Shown: in pieces, positions 11,370 to 22,940 of the stretch
Layout: each line of letters begins with the position of its first letter
Numbering within the stretch: the stretch's first letter is position 1
Source of the DNA: Tagetes erecta
Lineage: Eukaryota; Streptophyta; Magnoliopsida; Asterales; Asteraceae
Direction of reading: 5' to 3'
Length of the DNA: 64,000 nucleotides
Assembly (NCBI GenBank): GCA_030867185.1
Contig: CM061488.1
Span: forward strand, 6,269,501 to 6,333,500
Position numbers and translations under genes: made by a program
The notes under the pieces: model-generated
What the model was told of the DNA's origin: nothing
Seen by the model: only the letters and a program-made list of their open reading frames with translations
Databases searched by the model: none

Positions 11370-12790
11370 TAGAGTTGTCACTTTTACCCGAACCTGAACC
11401 CGAACCCAATTAAGACATAACCTGATAAACCCGAACCCGATTTACTCTTTAGGGCCGGTAAATGGATATTGTTTTTTAGATTCGGGTCAACCTGATTAAC
11501 CCGAATAAGGGGGATATATATATATATATATAGATTGAGGATTTTCTAAAAAGGCTCAAAACTCTAAGAAATGTAAGAAGCATTCACAAACAAACACGTG
11601 TCCATGAGGGGGAAAAAACACGGAGGGGCGTTATCGTCATTTTACGTGTTGACGCTGCGATATGAGATATGTTCTCATGGTGTTTCTTAGCACTTCCTGG
11701 TTATCACTCTCGATGTTCAGTTATGGTGTTTTTTTGACGTTTATTAAATTTGAATCCATAATCATTCATCTATGGCGAATACTGAAAGTGATGATGTTTT
11801 TGTTTGTTTTTGACGTTTTCGTTTACTAATTACGAACCTCCAATCAATGTTTTGTTCTTCTGAATCATTGTGTTTTTAACATTCTGAGTCATGGTGTTTT
11901 TAGTGATCAGTTCGAATGTTAAAAACACCATGATTCAGAAGACATAGATCCCATTTGAGTGCTAAGAAACATCGTGAGAAAAAGTTAGAAACACCATGAA
12001 AAGATGTGTGAAAATAAAACACCAAAAATGTCAACTGTTTTTACCGTGATCAGTTCAAGCGTAAAAACACCAAGATTCAGAAGACACGGATCTAAGAAAC
12101 ACCATGACGTTTGAATTGTGGTGTTAAAAACGCACAATAACAAATCTATCCTCCAATCCATCTCGCGCGTAACCAAAACATCAAAATAATTACAAAAATG
12201 CCACCGCGTCCATCTGGGCCGTAAAACACCATAATCCGACATCCCAGATTACTTCTTAGGCTTTTTAGAGTTTTTTGCCTTTTTAGAAAATCCTTCCTCT
12301 ATATATATATATATAATTTAGTTTTTACAACTCTAAGCCGTTTAGAGTTAATATTTCAAAAGTATATCCCAATTTCTTTTAGGTTGATCTACTTAGTATT
12401 GGGTTAATGTATAGGTGGAACTCAATGGGTTATCTGATTGATATGTACATCCTATGTATAAATATGTATTTTATACTTGCGAACCCACTCTAAACTAATT
12501 GAAAAAATTCAATTGGTGTATGTATATTATAGTGATGATTATAACTCATTTGGGGTATTTTGAACTAATTCAATTGGTGTATTTTGAAAACACCCGATAT
12601 GCAACCAAAATAAAAATAAATAAAACACTTTAAAGCTCATTTAGCAACTCAATTACCGAATATACCGACCCGAATAAACCCGATTACCAATTAACCCGAT
12701 CTTTATTAGGGTCGGTATTTGGGTTGACATGCCACATTAAAAAACCTGATTAACCCGAAACCTGATTAAAAAACCCGATCAACACCCCTA
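11370..12790. mobile_element. hAT-type foldback element with 8-bp TSD GTGAAGGG, interrupted by another element
   Basis: The 8-mer GTGAAGGG stands at 11362-11369 and again at 12791-12798. The left end TAGAGTTGTC and right end CAACACCCCTA are imperfect complements of the common hAT-MITE terminus TAGGGGTGTTG. The arms are rich in CCCGAACC / AACCCGATTA repeats on the left and the same phrases on the right. The 8-bp TSD is diagnostic of hAT transposition. The middle (11514-12315) is a separate element with its own TIRs, so the original hAT unit was about 0.6 kb. Confidence 0.75.
11514..12315. mobile_element. Non-autonomous element sharing TIRs with the 8.1-kb element at 51889-60033
   Basis: After a TA run, the left end reads GATTGAGGATTTTCTAAAAAGGCT and the right end is its near complement, as in both ends of the large element. 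The interior is short (about 0.7 kb) and non-coding, but carries about ten copies of ATGGTGTT or its complement. In the left part they read ATGGTGTTT (near 11680, 11722, 11890) and in the right part AACACCAT (near 11925, 11988, 12098, 12228). The termini and internal motif make it a deletion derivative, or at least a relative, of the coding element. It sits in a TA repeat inside a hAT element, and no unambiguous TSD can be seen. Confidence 0.75.
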
Positions 12791-12798
12791 GTGAAGGG

Positions 12799-15700
12799 GC
12801 TTGAAACCATTTTCATCTTTAGAAGTGAAGTTAAAAGAGAAAAAAAAAATGAGTGATGTGGAGCTGATGAGACGTCTAACTTGAGTAAAAGAGAGTAACA
12901 CCACGTAACCTAAGAGAAATGTCTCTATCAAATTGGAAAGGTGGTGGTTTCATCTAATGTTTCGGCGCTCGACAAGAATTTAAGTGCAGGGAGGGTATGT
13001 ATGTTACTAAGATCTTTTGAGAAAATTGATGAAGTCATTTATTTTAAAATAAAGGACAATGTATTTAAAATCCATGTAGTGGAGGATTATGTGCCATCGG
13101 CACCGGATTTCCGAGAGGTAAGGTCATCGAAGGTGGGGGCAGAACTGGTGACTACAATGGGAAGGGATGCAGGACAATCTTGACAGATGAAGTGGCATTA
13201 CATGGGAAATCAAAGTAATGTGCATGGGAATTATGATGTTGGTCTCGAGGTGAATTATCCCCAGGCGAGTGGGGATGGTAGGTGTATTGGGAGTGGGTCC
13301 CCATCTTGCTAGATGTTGATGGGCCAAGAAAAAAGAAAAGAAGAAGATCGTCAATTGGGGGTTACGACAACTTTAGCAGATGGGTTAGGCCTGTTAATTT
13401 TGCACAATCTTAAATAGATCCAGGGGTGAATGTTGCAAGCAATAATGCAAATAATAATAATAATAATATAATAATAATAATAATAATAATAATGGGCAAC
13501 TTATGGGAAAGTGTGACTCTAGCTCTAGTAAAATGATTTGCGAGGGGGGAGGGGTATCTATTGAAGGAATAATAGTGGATGTAAATAGTGGTCAGAAAAA
13601 AAAAGCAATTGAGTTGGAGGTCACATGAACTATTAACTTTCGGAAATAAATTGGATTGATCATGTCCAATTGTGAATTAGAATTGGAAAAATTGGTTCAA
13701 GACAAGGTGCATCAAAAGTTAATATGAATTTTATATCTTTAAATACTAAGGGTATCGGAGATGCGGCAAAGGCGAGGTGGGTTCGTAAACTTATTTCTAC
13801 ACACAAGATTTCTTTTTTTATGTATTCAGGAAACTCAAATTGCAGATTTTTATATATTCAGGATCTAAGATCAGGTGTAATAATTTCTGGAACTTAGATG
13901 ATTTTGAGGCAGAAGTGACGGACGCCGTTAGGCGTTCGGGTGGATTAATGTGCATTTGGAATATAAATGTTTTCTCGAAACAATCCATGGTTAAAAACAG
14001 GTATTATATAGTGGTGAGTGGATTAATCAAGGGCTCTAATCAATTAACTTACATAGTAAATATTCATGGGCCTTGGAATGTCCAAGATAGGTGGGTAGTG
14101 TGGGAGGAATTACTCGGTGTTAAAGAGGCATATCAAGGGATGTGGTTAATGATAGGGGATTTCAACGTCGTTTCATATCAAGACAATAGACTTAATATAG
14201 GGATCACGGTTGTGCTACTGCATTGAATAACTTTGTTTCCGAAGCGAGACTATATGAATTTGCTATGAGGGGCCAAAAATATACTTTTTGCAAAAGTACG
14301 AGTAGGAAGATGAGTAAATTGATAGATGCTTCGTGAGTCGAGATTTTTTGGATCTATGGTCGGATAATTGTTTCATGGCTCTCCCTATATATATTTCAGA
14401 TCATTCTCGTATTATTTTGGTTTCTAATCCATTTGATTATGGTCTAATTCCTTTTAAGGTTTTTAACTCATTGATGGAGGATTTCGAGTTTAACTTAATG
14501 GTCGAGGAGGCGTTTTATTCTTTTTCTTTTTCAGGTACGCCAAACGTGATTTTAGCTGAAAAACTCAAATGTGTTAACATGGCGATCAAACAGTGGGTAA
14601 GTGTGAAAAAAAGTTGGATGGGGAAAGATTTGATAAGGAATTAGGGGAGTTAAATGTGCTTGATAGTGTGTTTTAGGTCAGACCTTTAGAAGAAGAGGAA
14701 GAGTGTATCAAGACGGAGTGCATAAAGGATCTAGCGGAATTAGAAAGACAAAAAACAATTGATATTTTAAAAAAAATCTAGGTTTAACCTGGTGACTCAT
14801 GGTGATGAAAATTCCATATTCTTTCATAGAATTATCAACCATAAAGTTTCTTCGAACAAAATTCATGGTTTTGAAATCAATGGGAGATGGTGTAGGGTTC
14901 CGAGTCGAGTAAAGAAAGAGGTTTTCTCTCATTTTAGAGATCGTTTTATCGAGCCGGGTATAGTTCGTCTTAAGATGGATGGTTTGGGTTTTAAAATGTT
15001 GTCAGAGTCTGAAGCTAATCTGCTTATGGTGCCCTTTTCGGCTATTGAAATTAAAGAAGCTATTTGGGATTGTGGTGGTAACAAGGCCCTGGGCCCTTGA
15101 TGGGTTAAATTTCAAGTTTATTAAACAATTTTGGAGCAAGATTTCAAGAACCTTTTTGTGTATTTTTATGAGAATGAAAAGCTTCACTAGGTTTGTTGTT
15201 CTTCATTTATTGTTCTTGTCCCTAAGTCTATTGATGCATCGGCTATGTTGATTTTAGGCCTATTAATTTGGGTGGGGTTTTTAACGAAGGTTGTTTCTAA
15301 AGTGTTAGCTATCAGAATGAAGTTGGTTTAAAATTATGTGGTATCCCTTTCTCACTCGGCTTTTATAGGGGGAAGATCGATTTTATACGGGCCTCTAATG
15401 GTGAAATAATTACATGGTTAAAGAAAAGGAAAAAGAAAGGGCTTCTTTTTAAAATCGATTTTGAAAATGCATGCGGTCATTTAAATTGGGATTTTTTTAT
15501 TGCGATTATGGAGATTATGGGCTTTCTTGAAAAATGGAGGTCGTGTATTTGGTGGGTTACTAGATCATCGGTATTTATAAATGGTTCTCCTAACAGGGGT
15601 ATTCGGCAAGGGGGCCCCATCTCTCCGTTTTTATTTATTGTGGCCATGGAAGCGTTTTCTCTGTCATGCTTCGGAACTCTAATGCTAATGGATTATTTAA

Positions 15701-17060
15701 GGGGTTTATTGCCATAATAATGGCCCTTCTATTTGTCACATGTTATTTGCAGATGACGCCCTAAATTGTTGGGAAATGGTTGATTGTGAGCGCCAAAGCT
15801 ATTTTCAAATTCCTGAGATGTTTTCGTATGTTGTCGGGTCTTAAGATTAATTTAAAAAAATCAGTTCTATACGGGGTTGGAGTGAATGATTTGGAGATGC
15901 AGGAAAGTGTCTCGGTGTTACATTGTAGAAGCGGTTCACTTCCGTATCAATATCTTGGTCTCTCGGTGGGGGCTAATATGAATAGGATTCGAAATTGGCA
16001 AGTGATTATTGATTATTTGATAAACATTTGTCTGATTGGAAAGCAAGAACTCTATCTATGGGTGGAAGATTGACTCTACGAAGTTAGTGATGGAGATATT
16101 ACCTTCTTATTACTTCTCTTTGTACAAAGCGCTGGTTATTATTATCGAAAAGTTAGAAGCAAAGAGGAGGGGATTTCTTTGGGGTGGTAGTAGGGAGAAA
16201 AATGGAATTTGTTGGGTTGCAAGGGATAAAGTGTTAAGGTCTAAAGAAGAGGGTAGTTTGGGATTATGCTCATTAAAAGATATAAATTTTGCTCTCCTTT
16301 CGAAGTGGTGGTGGAGATTTTATTAAGAGACATCTAGTATATGGAGAAATCTTATTGAAGCATTGCATTATACTCCAAGGATGTGTCCGACTCTTCCGAT
16401 GAATAAGGTATTAATAGGTACATGGAGTTGTATTGCTGACATGGAGAATCATCTTGCACGGGTGAATGTATATTTACCTAGAGCCATTAAAGGAAAGCTT
16501 GGGGACGAGAGGAAAATTCATTTTTGGATTGATTGTTGGCTACTCGATGAACTTTTGAATGTGAGATATCCAAACTTATACACAATGGAAATGAAAAAAA
16601 AGATGTTATATAGTAGAAATGATTAATAGGATGAATGATGTGATAAACTTTTCTTGGTATTGGAAACATCTGATTGTGGAGGGGGAGTTGCGAATGAGAT
16701 ATTAGAGTTATTAGAGTGGAGTTGGGTAGCAGATGAGACGGGCGAGTACGTGGTGGCTTCATGCAAAAAACTTTTGCCTATCGATGATTCGGATACAGAA
16801 GAGAATGTCTGGGGGTGGAGTAGTTAAATTCCAATAAAGGTTAATGTGTTTGCATGGAGGACTTTATTATATCGGACCCCAACTTATGATAACCTCATAA
16901 AGATAAAAAGAGGATTATTGTGGTGCCGGGTAGTGTTGTTTATGCACGGCGGATAGTGAGTCGGTTGATCATTTGTTCACCACGTGTTTCGTTTTGACTA
17001 TTGTTTGGAATAATATTGGTGCTACAAGCTCGATTTCAACTGTTCAGATGTTAATCAATC
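12799..17060 (+). pseudogene. Decayed L1-type LINE (ORF1 relic, endonuclease, reverse transcriptase, zf-RVT)
   Basis: Pieces of a non-LTR retrotransposon appear in the right order in shifting frames. An ORF1-like piece is at 12941-13183 (IKDNVFKIHVVEDYVPSAPD). The endonuclease runs from about 13723 (MNFISLNTKGIGDA), with GDFNVV near 14155. The reverse transcriptase spans about 14790-16330, with RGIRQGGPISPFLF at 15598-15640, an FADDA core near 15750 and YLGLSVGANMNR near 15950. A zf-RVT-like tail (NVFAWRTLLYRTP, then a Cys/His pattern) lies at about 16840-17010. Many frameshifts and stops show it is dead. No poly(A) tail is seen, and the homology stops about 40 bp before the start codon of the next gene. 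The exact left border is not resolved. Confidence 0.85.
13450..13493 (+). repeat. AAT/ATA trinucleotide microsatellite
   Basis: About 44 bp of AAT repeats with one slip lie inside the ORF1 region of the LINE relic. Confidence 0.9.
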
Positions 17061-17099
17061 TATGGATCTGAAACCCTAGAAATCAAATCAAATCAAATC

Positions 17100-20000
17100 A
17101 TGGTGAAGAAAGATAAGAGAAGCAACAACAATGAAACGAGTGTTGATCCAGTTCCGTATTATGACATAACAATGAACATTCTATTCGCCATTGTTTCTGA
17201 GCCCTATTATCTCTTCCATTTCCTCACTTTTTTCTCCTATTTCTCCATTCGAATCTCCACTTCCAACTTATTCAATCCTCAATTCTCCACATACCTTCTT
17301 CACCGAGTAACTTACACACACACTCTCTCTCTCTCTGTTATTTTTGTTCTTCTATTGATCTGTAAGTTTTTCATTCATTTCAGGAACTTCAAGCGCTTAT
17401 TGCTTTTGTTACGTTGGCTGTTGTCAAGGTATAAACTTTTGATCACTATATCTGATGTTATATATGGATTTGTTGAAGTTATACAAACTTAGTTTGCTTT
17501 TAGTTTGCTAAATGAATCGAATTTCATTAGCTTTACACTTTACTGTTTGCAATTTGGTAGCTGCTAGAGTTGATGTTAAGTATCAAAATGTGGTTCTTTT
17601 GATTAGTCTTGAGGGAACATTTTATTTGCTTTTTATGTGTTGAAATGTTCCTGAGTTATGACTTATGAGAGGAGATAGAGGGGAAGTGTGAAAGTAATTG
17701 AATATGTTTTGCTGATGACACGATTAGAACGGAATGACATGTATTTAGAAGGAATATGGGCGTCGTAGTGTCAAATATTCACTTGCAATGACACGTTCTT
17801 CTATTTTAAGATCATGACTGATAAATAATCAAGTTCAGAAGTGGAATATAGCCATCCATAGAATGATGTTACGTAAATACATATGGCATGTATGATGATG
17901 AAGGCGCATGAAGGAGTTAATACTATATATATTTTTCTGATAATGAAGGATTATAATCAACTCTTATGCTTTTTGTAGATGGTGAAAGAAGAAACATGGG
18001 ATGGTTTTGTTGCAGATATGTTGTTATTTGCTAAGGTATACCTACTAATCATCTTTTATTAAATCTTTCTATATGTGTTCAATGTATGAATATCTTGATA
18101 CGCAGCTGTGATTACTTTAGATGTAGGGTATCTGAGTTATCAACTTATTATATGCTATTGAGTTCTAACCACATTAAGTCTAGCCAAGCTATTACTTGCA
18201 TACTACCTTCTGGGTTTTTTCTGAAATTGATATCTTTTGTGCGCTCTTCATTTGATGTACTCTGAAATTGAAATGAGTCAATGATCACGAAACTAAAGAC
18301 ATTGATGAGGATTTGACTTGGAAATCCTAAACAGGGTTTAAAGCGTAGAAGACACTAGTTCTTGTTAGTGAACAACTTCAATGTATTTCTTCACGTGATA
18401 TATCTGATCTTAGTGATATATTACAATTTTAGAACTAAATTTGTGCCCTGCCAAAATGATACACCCGTCATATTCTAACTCACTAAACCTATTACATTTT
18501 TATGTACGACAATAGAAGTAATGACAAATAAACACAACACAGATTTACTGCAATTAGCTAAACAATTTCATACGCAACAATCCAATATTATAACAAGAAA
18601 AAGAACCCACCTTTATGAGTCTGGGGAGAAGGAGAGTCCGAACTTGAAAAAATGGGGAAGATCTTGAATGCGTGTCTGGTCTTGAACCTGAACATGTATC
18701 TGTTTTAAGTGGGTAGAATATCTTAAATCTACGTCTGAGAAGAAGCAAGAATAAAAGAGAAATGGAGACTGCATTGATATTAGGGTCGGCAACCTAGGTT
18801 AAATAGAAAAGTAAGAATTGATATCCATAGTCAAAGCGGGAAATATTAAAATAAGGCTCACTTATTGAAGCGCTCGCTTCGCCTACACTAACTATCAAGG
18901 TGCTCGTCTCACTGCTGCCAGATGAAGAAGCTTGCATTGCATTTGTAATTAGTTTGATGCACCTAGGCTTCCCTCGCTTTGTCTTAGCACCTAGGCTTCC
19001 TTCGGTTTGTCTTAGCACCTAGGTGCGCTTCCGGTGAACTTTGTCAACATAACATTTAGTTATTCATTTCATCATGGATAGTGATGAGAGTGTTTACTAG
19101 ATGACAGGAAAATCAAAATAATATGGTATTATTTAGTATTACGATCACATCTTCACCAACCAACACATATGAAATAGGTTGTAAGGCATCCAAAAGTCCA
19201 AAATCATTGATATTTGTTGATAGTGTATTGTGAGGAGACTTGAAGTTTATGTCCGCGTGCTTTGAGACATCAAATGCTTAACAAAAATGCTATCTGTTTT
19301 AGTTAAAAAATTGTTCTAACTCCATTGTACATTAAAGGAAATGGTAATATTGTAATTTGTGTGTTTTTCCAGCTTTTTCTTGTTGGCATTGCCTTAGTCG
19401 TGGATTATCACCTGGCACTCTGGTTCATGATGGCATTCGTAGGTATGCCTTATTTCTAAAATATGGGTTTTTTTCTTATGATACTACAGTTCATTAGCAT
19501 CATTAGATTTTATCTTGGATGGTCATAAGATGCAATTAAAATTTGATACTATAGTTATTTTTGTTCCCTTCTCACAGTTATATATCTCTTTACACAACAA
19601 CCTGCCTACATGGGACTAGGTACGCCGTATGCATTGAATTTTGGTATTACTTTATTTTGTATATTGCATTGCATTCTGCACCGGTTTTAGGTTACAAATT
19701 CTATCAAATCATGCGATTTTAGGCTCTGCAACACAGTTAACACCCCTGCAGTTGGAATCTTTATTAACCGAAGGTGGCACATCAAGATTTTGGTTGGTTA
19801 GACTCAAACCGCTCAAACTATGATTTTCATCTTTTTGTTGATGCATTTTGTCATTTCATACTTAATATGGACCGTTGATCTGCTTTCTTACTTGGCAGGT
19901 GGAATTCCGCTCCTCACTTTCATCATCCTGTATACGCACCAGCCGTATTCTCCCTGAACTTTCTATTACGTGCGTATATAACTTTGATTGTTAATCAGGA

Positions 20001-20669
20001 AATTTATTATCATACATCATGTAGATTATATATTTTTTTCAACAGCTTCTCCAATAAAAATATATCTTTTGGAGTCGTTGATCTTGGGCTTTTTCCCAAT
20101 ATGGCTGGAAGATTTGGAATCTCTCTTGGTGTGTATTGCCTTTTAGTTTAGTTATTTATCATGTTATCTGAAGAATATTATTTATTTACCGATTTCGTTT
20201 TGAAATGTAATGTACAGGAGTACCTGATCAACTCCCAACTTATATCTTATTTGAGAACGCGGAAGAAGTTTTTCGCTTTCCAGAGATGCATTCGACAGCT
20301 AAATATTCTGATATAACAAAGGTATACATACTGTAAACTTTTATTTTATTTGCTATTTAATATATTAATATTAATAATTTATAAATATCTTGATTTTGAT
20401 TACATAACCTATATTATCACAATGCATCAATAATACTATTAAATTTTGAGTATACGACTTACGAGGTTGTATGCAATAAAAATAAAAAATACACTTTGGA
20501 CAACCTTTGACCCGTTTAACCTATTTTAGCTATCTGTAGTGCGTAACTCAAACCAACTCATTAATGAGTAAAGGGGTTGATATTATTATGATTGTTTTGG
20601 TTGCAGAAACGTCTTTGCCAGCATTTTGAACTTGACAAACACCTGCTTGATTACATTGGTGGCAAATAG
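17100..20669 (+). CDS. TMX2-like thioredoxin-related transmembrane protein
   Basis: Ten exons join in phase: 17100-17306, 17384-17428, 17979-18035, 19373-19442, 19578-19619, 19723-19796, 19899-19969, 20046-20128, 20218-20321 and 20607-20669, giving 271 aa. The N-terminal half is hydrophobic, with segments around residues 25-60, 70-84 and 104-140, and fits a multi-pass endomembrane anchor. A thioredoxin fold follows from about residue 166: VEFRSS, a beta strand ISFGVVDLG, and the cis-Pro motif QLPTYILF. The usual CxxC is replaced by SSSC (Cys176), as in animal TMX2, which also has a single cysteine, so a classical disulfide reductase role is doubtful. The family is known as ER-membrane proteins. 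The start is the first ATG, in an AAATCATGG context. Intron 3 (18036-19372) carries a duplicated CACCTAGGCTTCC repeat near 18957-19022. Confidence 0.88.
18957..19022. repeat. Tandem 32-bp duplication in intron 3 of the TMX2-like gene
   Basis: The phrase GCACCTAGGCTTCC followed by TTTGTCTTA occurs twice, and the GCACCTAGG core a third time, with a period of about 31-33 bp. No function is suggested. Confidence 0.6.
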
Positions 20670-21847
20670 GTATTATGCTTCACACTTTGATTCCGTTAGC
20701 CACATTATAGTCTCAAAGAATTAAATTTACTTCGATTTACTCATAGTAGTTACATACAATTTATAAAGTTATTATTGAAATTTAATTTACATATCAATGT
20801 ATCTTTCTGTTTCTAGCATGTAGGTTCAACTGTTCAATATTTCTATGCTAGTGTTTTTAAACATATTACATACTCGTAAGAATAAAGTTCTGATTTATTT
20901 TTTCATTATCTACTTATTAGATTTGAGTTTAGTTACGTACAGTTTTTTAAATATTAACTAGGTATAAAATAAAACTCGTGTTGTACCTTCCTCTACTCTT
21001 CCTTTTTGTTAGGGGAGCTAAAAGGGCTCAACCCCAAACACGATACAAAACATTAATATTGTGCCAGACATATGTAGTTAAACATGAGTACGCGGCAAAC
21101 ACATTTGTGGGTTGATCCCAACGCTTCTATGGTCAGCTGGTGCCTGCTCTCTGAAGTTTAGCATCTGTATCAGTGGCTGTTTGCAATTCCATTAACGGAA
21201 GAAAGACTTAATAGGAACCCCGTGTGGACGTTAATTCGATACTTTTATCTTGTGTTTTTATTGATTTTCTTGCTTTACTTCCACTGTTAACATGGAAGGG
21301 ACTTGTACCACTCAACACAAACTGAATTTATCTTTGTAGCTAAAACACATTTTTGAAAGACCAATATAGGATGTTTAAAGAAGAGTTTTTATATATATAT
21401 TTTTTTTCAAGTTAGGACCATAGTCTAACTTTCCCATCACCCCTTGTAAACAGGGCTTACAATCTCTAGTTAAGGACCATAGTCTAAGAAGCTAATGGTA
21501 GGGGAGGTAAGAATCACTGGCAAGCGTTGGTCCGAAGCTCTACGGTTGTTCCGTTTGGTGCGGATAAGTCATTAATGACTTCTATGATGAGGCAACCAAC
21601 CACTCTTCCTTGTTGCCTCCTTTTTCCTTGTTTGTAGACACTTTCCATGTTATATTTGTTTCAGGTCGTTGCGTGTTTTCGAAAAATCTACGTTTGTGTC
21701 TTCTACATTTTATTTAATATAGGTTTTGTTGAAAATCATGTCATTTCGCATTTCACCTTTCAGATTGATGCTTGTTTACTTTTCCAAAGACCACTTTAAA
21801 ATAAGTGAAATGTTCATAAACTCAAATTATTCGTAGGACAACTCAAG
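20670..21847. other. 3' flank of the TMX2-like gene, no further gene seen
   Basis: The TAG is followed directly by GTATTATG, so a 3'UTR intron is possible. AATAAAG-like polyadenylation hexamers occur near 20881. At 21413-21490 the phrase AGGACCATAGTCTAA is duplicated about 62 bp apart. No open frame of interest is present. Confidence 0.4.
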
Positions 21848-21860
21848 TCTTGAGTATCAC

Positions 21861-21990
21861 GCCAATGGGGTTAGTGGTCGATTGGTAATACATTTGTGTT
21901 AAAAGCATCAGGTCAGGGGTTTTAGTTCTACTGTCAGCAGGTTGTGGTGTTATTCTTCTTAAAAATCAAGATGTTGCTGTTAAAAAAAAA
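21861..21990 (+). mobile_element. SINE with 13-bp TSD
   Basis: A 130-bp insert is flanked by TCTTGAGTATCAC at 21848-21860 and 21991-22003. It begins GCCAATGGGGTTAGTGGTCG, a tRNA-like start with a degenerate A box. About 45 bp later comes a weak B-box-like CAGGGGTTTTAGTTCTAC, and it ends in an A-rich tail (TTAAAAAAAAA). Long perfect TSDs and an A tail are signatures of LINE-mediated retroposition. Polymerase III promoter boxes are only partly conserved. Confidence 0.75.
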
Positions 21991-22003
21991 TCTTGAGTAT
22001 CAC

Positions 22004-22940
22004 AACTATTTTTACTTGTTTAAAACAATCATATAAAAAAACGTCATAATTGTAGAACAATAATAAATATAAGAAACGTAGGAGTGCTTTAATCAAAACA
22101 ATATGAGAACATTGTTGGTATTATATGTTTCATCCTTAAAGCAAAGATTATAAAAATATATTTAAAAAAAAGTGCTTAGGTGTATGTATGTATGCGAGTC
22201 ACGCGTGTGGGGGCAAAAAAAGAAAGATATGGTGTGCATAGGCTGTCAGTCTCACGTAAAGCGCACGCCACAAACCACTTACTTAATGGTCAACCCTCTT
22301 TCAAACCAAAGTCAAAATCAATACTTTCTCACCATCTTTCACTTCTTTTCATTACAATTTTGTAATCGGCCAATGGAAACTATAAACAATCCCGGCCACC
22401 GAGTAAACTCATTCGTGAAAAGATACTCATGTCCCGCAAACAAATGCATAATTGGTGACCCCGACCTATCCACCATGCATTCCAGGGGACACTCACAGTT
22501 TGAAAATCTATTACGGTAAAACTTCTAGCCCACTTAAAGCATATTGTTTTAAGTGAGACTTGAACTAGAGAACAGATGATTTTTACATTGGAAGGGCATA
22601 GAATGTCTCCTCTCAAACCAATTGATCTTAGGGTCATTGGCGCGTAAACAAATCGTTGCAAGTTAACTTTATGTATTTGATACGGATACTTACATGTGTG
22701 TTGGCTAAACGAATGAAAATTTTAATGTTGACAAAGTTGAGCTTTATTATATAACCGAGATGGAAATGTTGATTTGTATATAATTTTAATTTATATATTG
22801 CAAATTAGTGCATGCATATAAAAGTTTATATAGTTATGAATGTAGTTCCCATATATTTATTAAGTTTAAAACTTTTAATGGATTGTAAGTGATCCATCAT
22901 TGTTTTCTTCTATTATATATCCACTTTTGTTTAGTAATTA
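22004..22940. other. Intergenic stretch with unrecognised open frames
   Basis: A more GC-rich patch at 22190-22660 is open on both strands (115 codons at 22172-22519 on + and 93 at 22380-22661 on -). Neither frame shows a domain I recognise, and they overlap on opposite strands, so I do not call a gene. The remainder is AT-rich. Confidence 0.35.

Noticed and set aside
22172..22661. Overlapping open frames on both strands (115 and 93 codons)
   Set aside because: No domain, no start or promoter context, and mutual overlap; left as unassigned.
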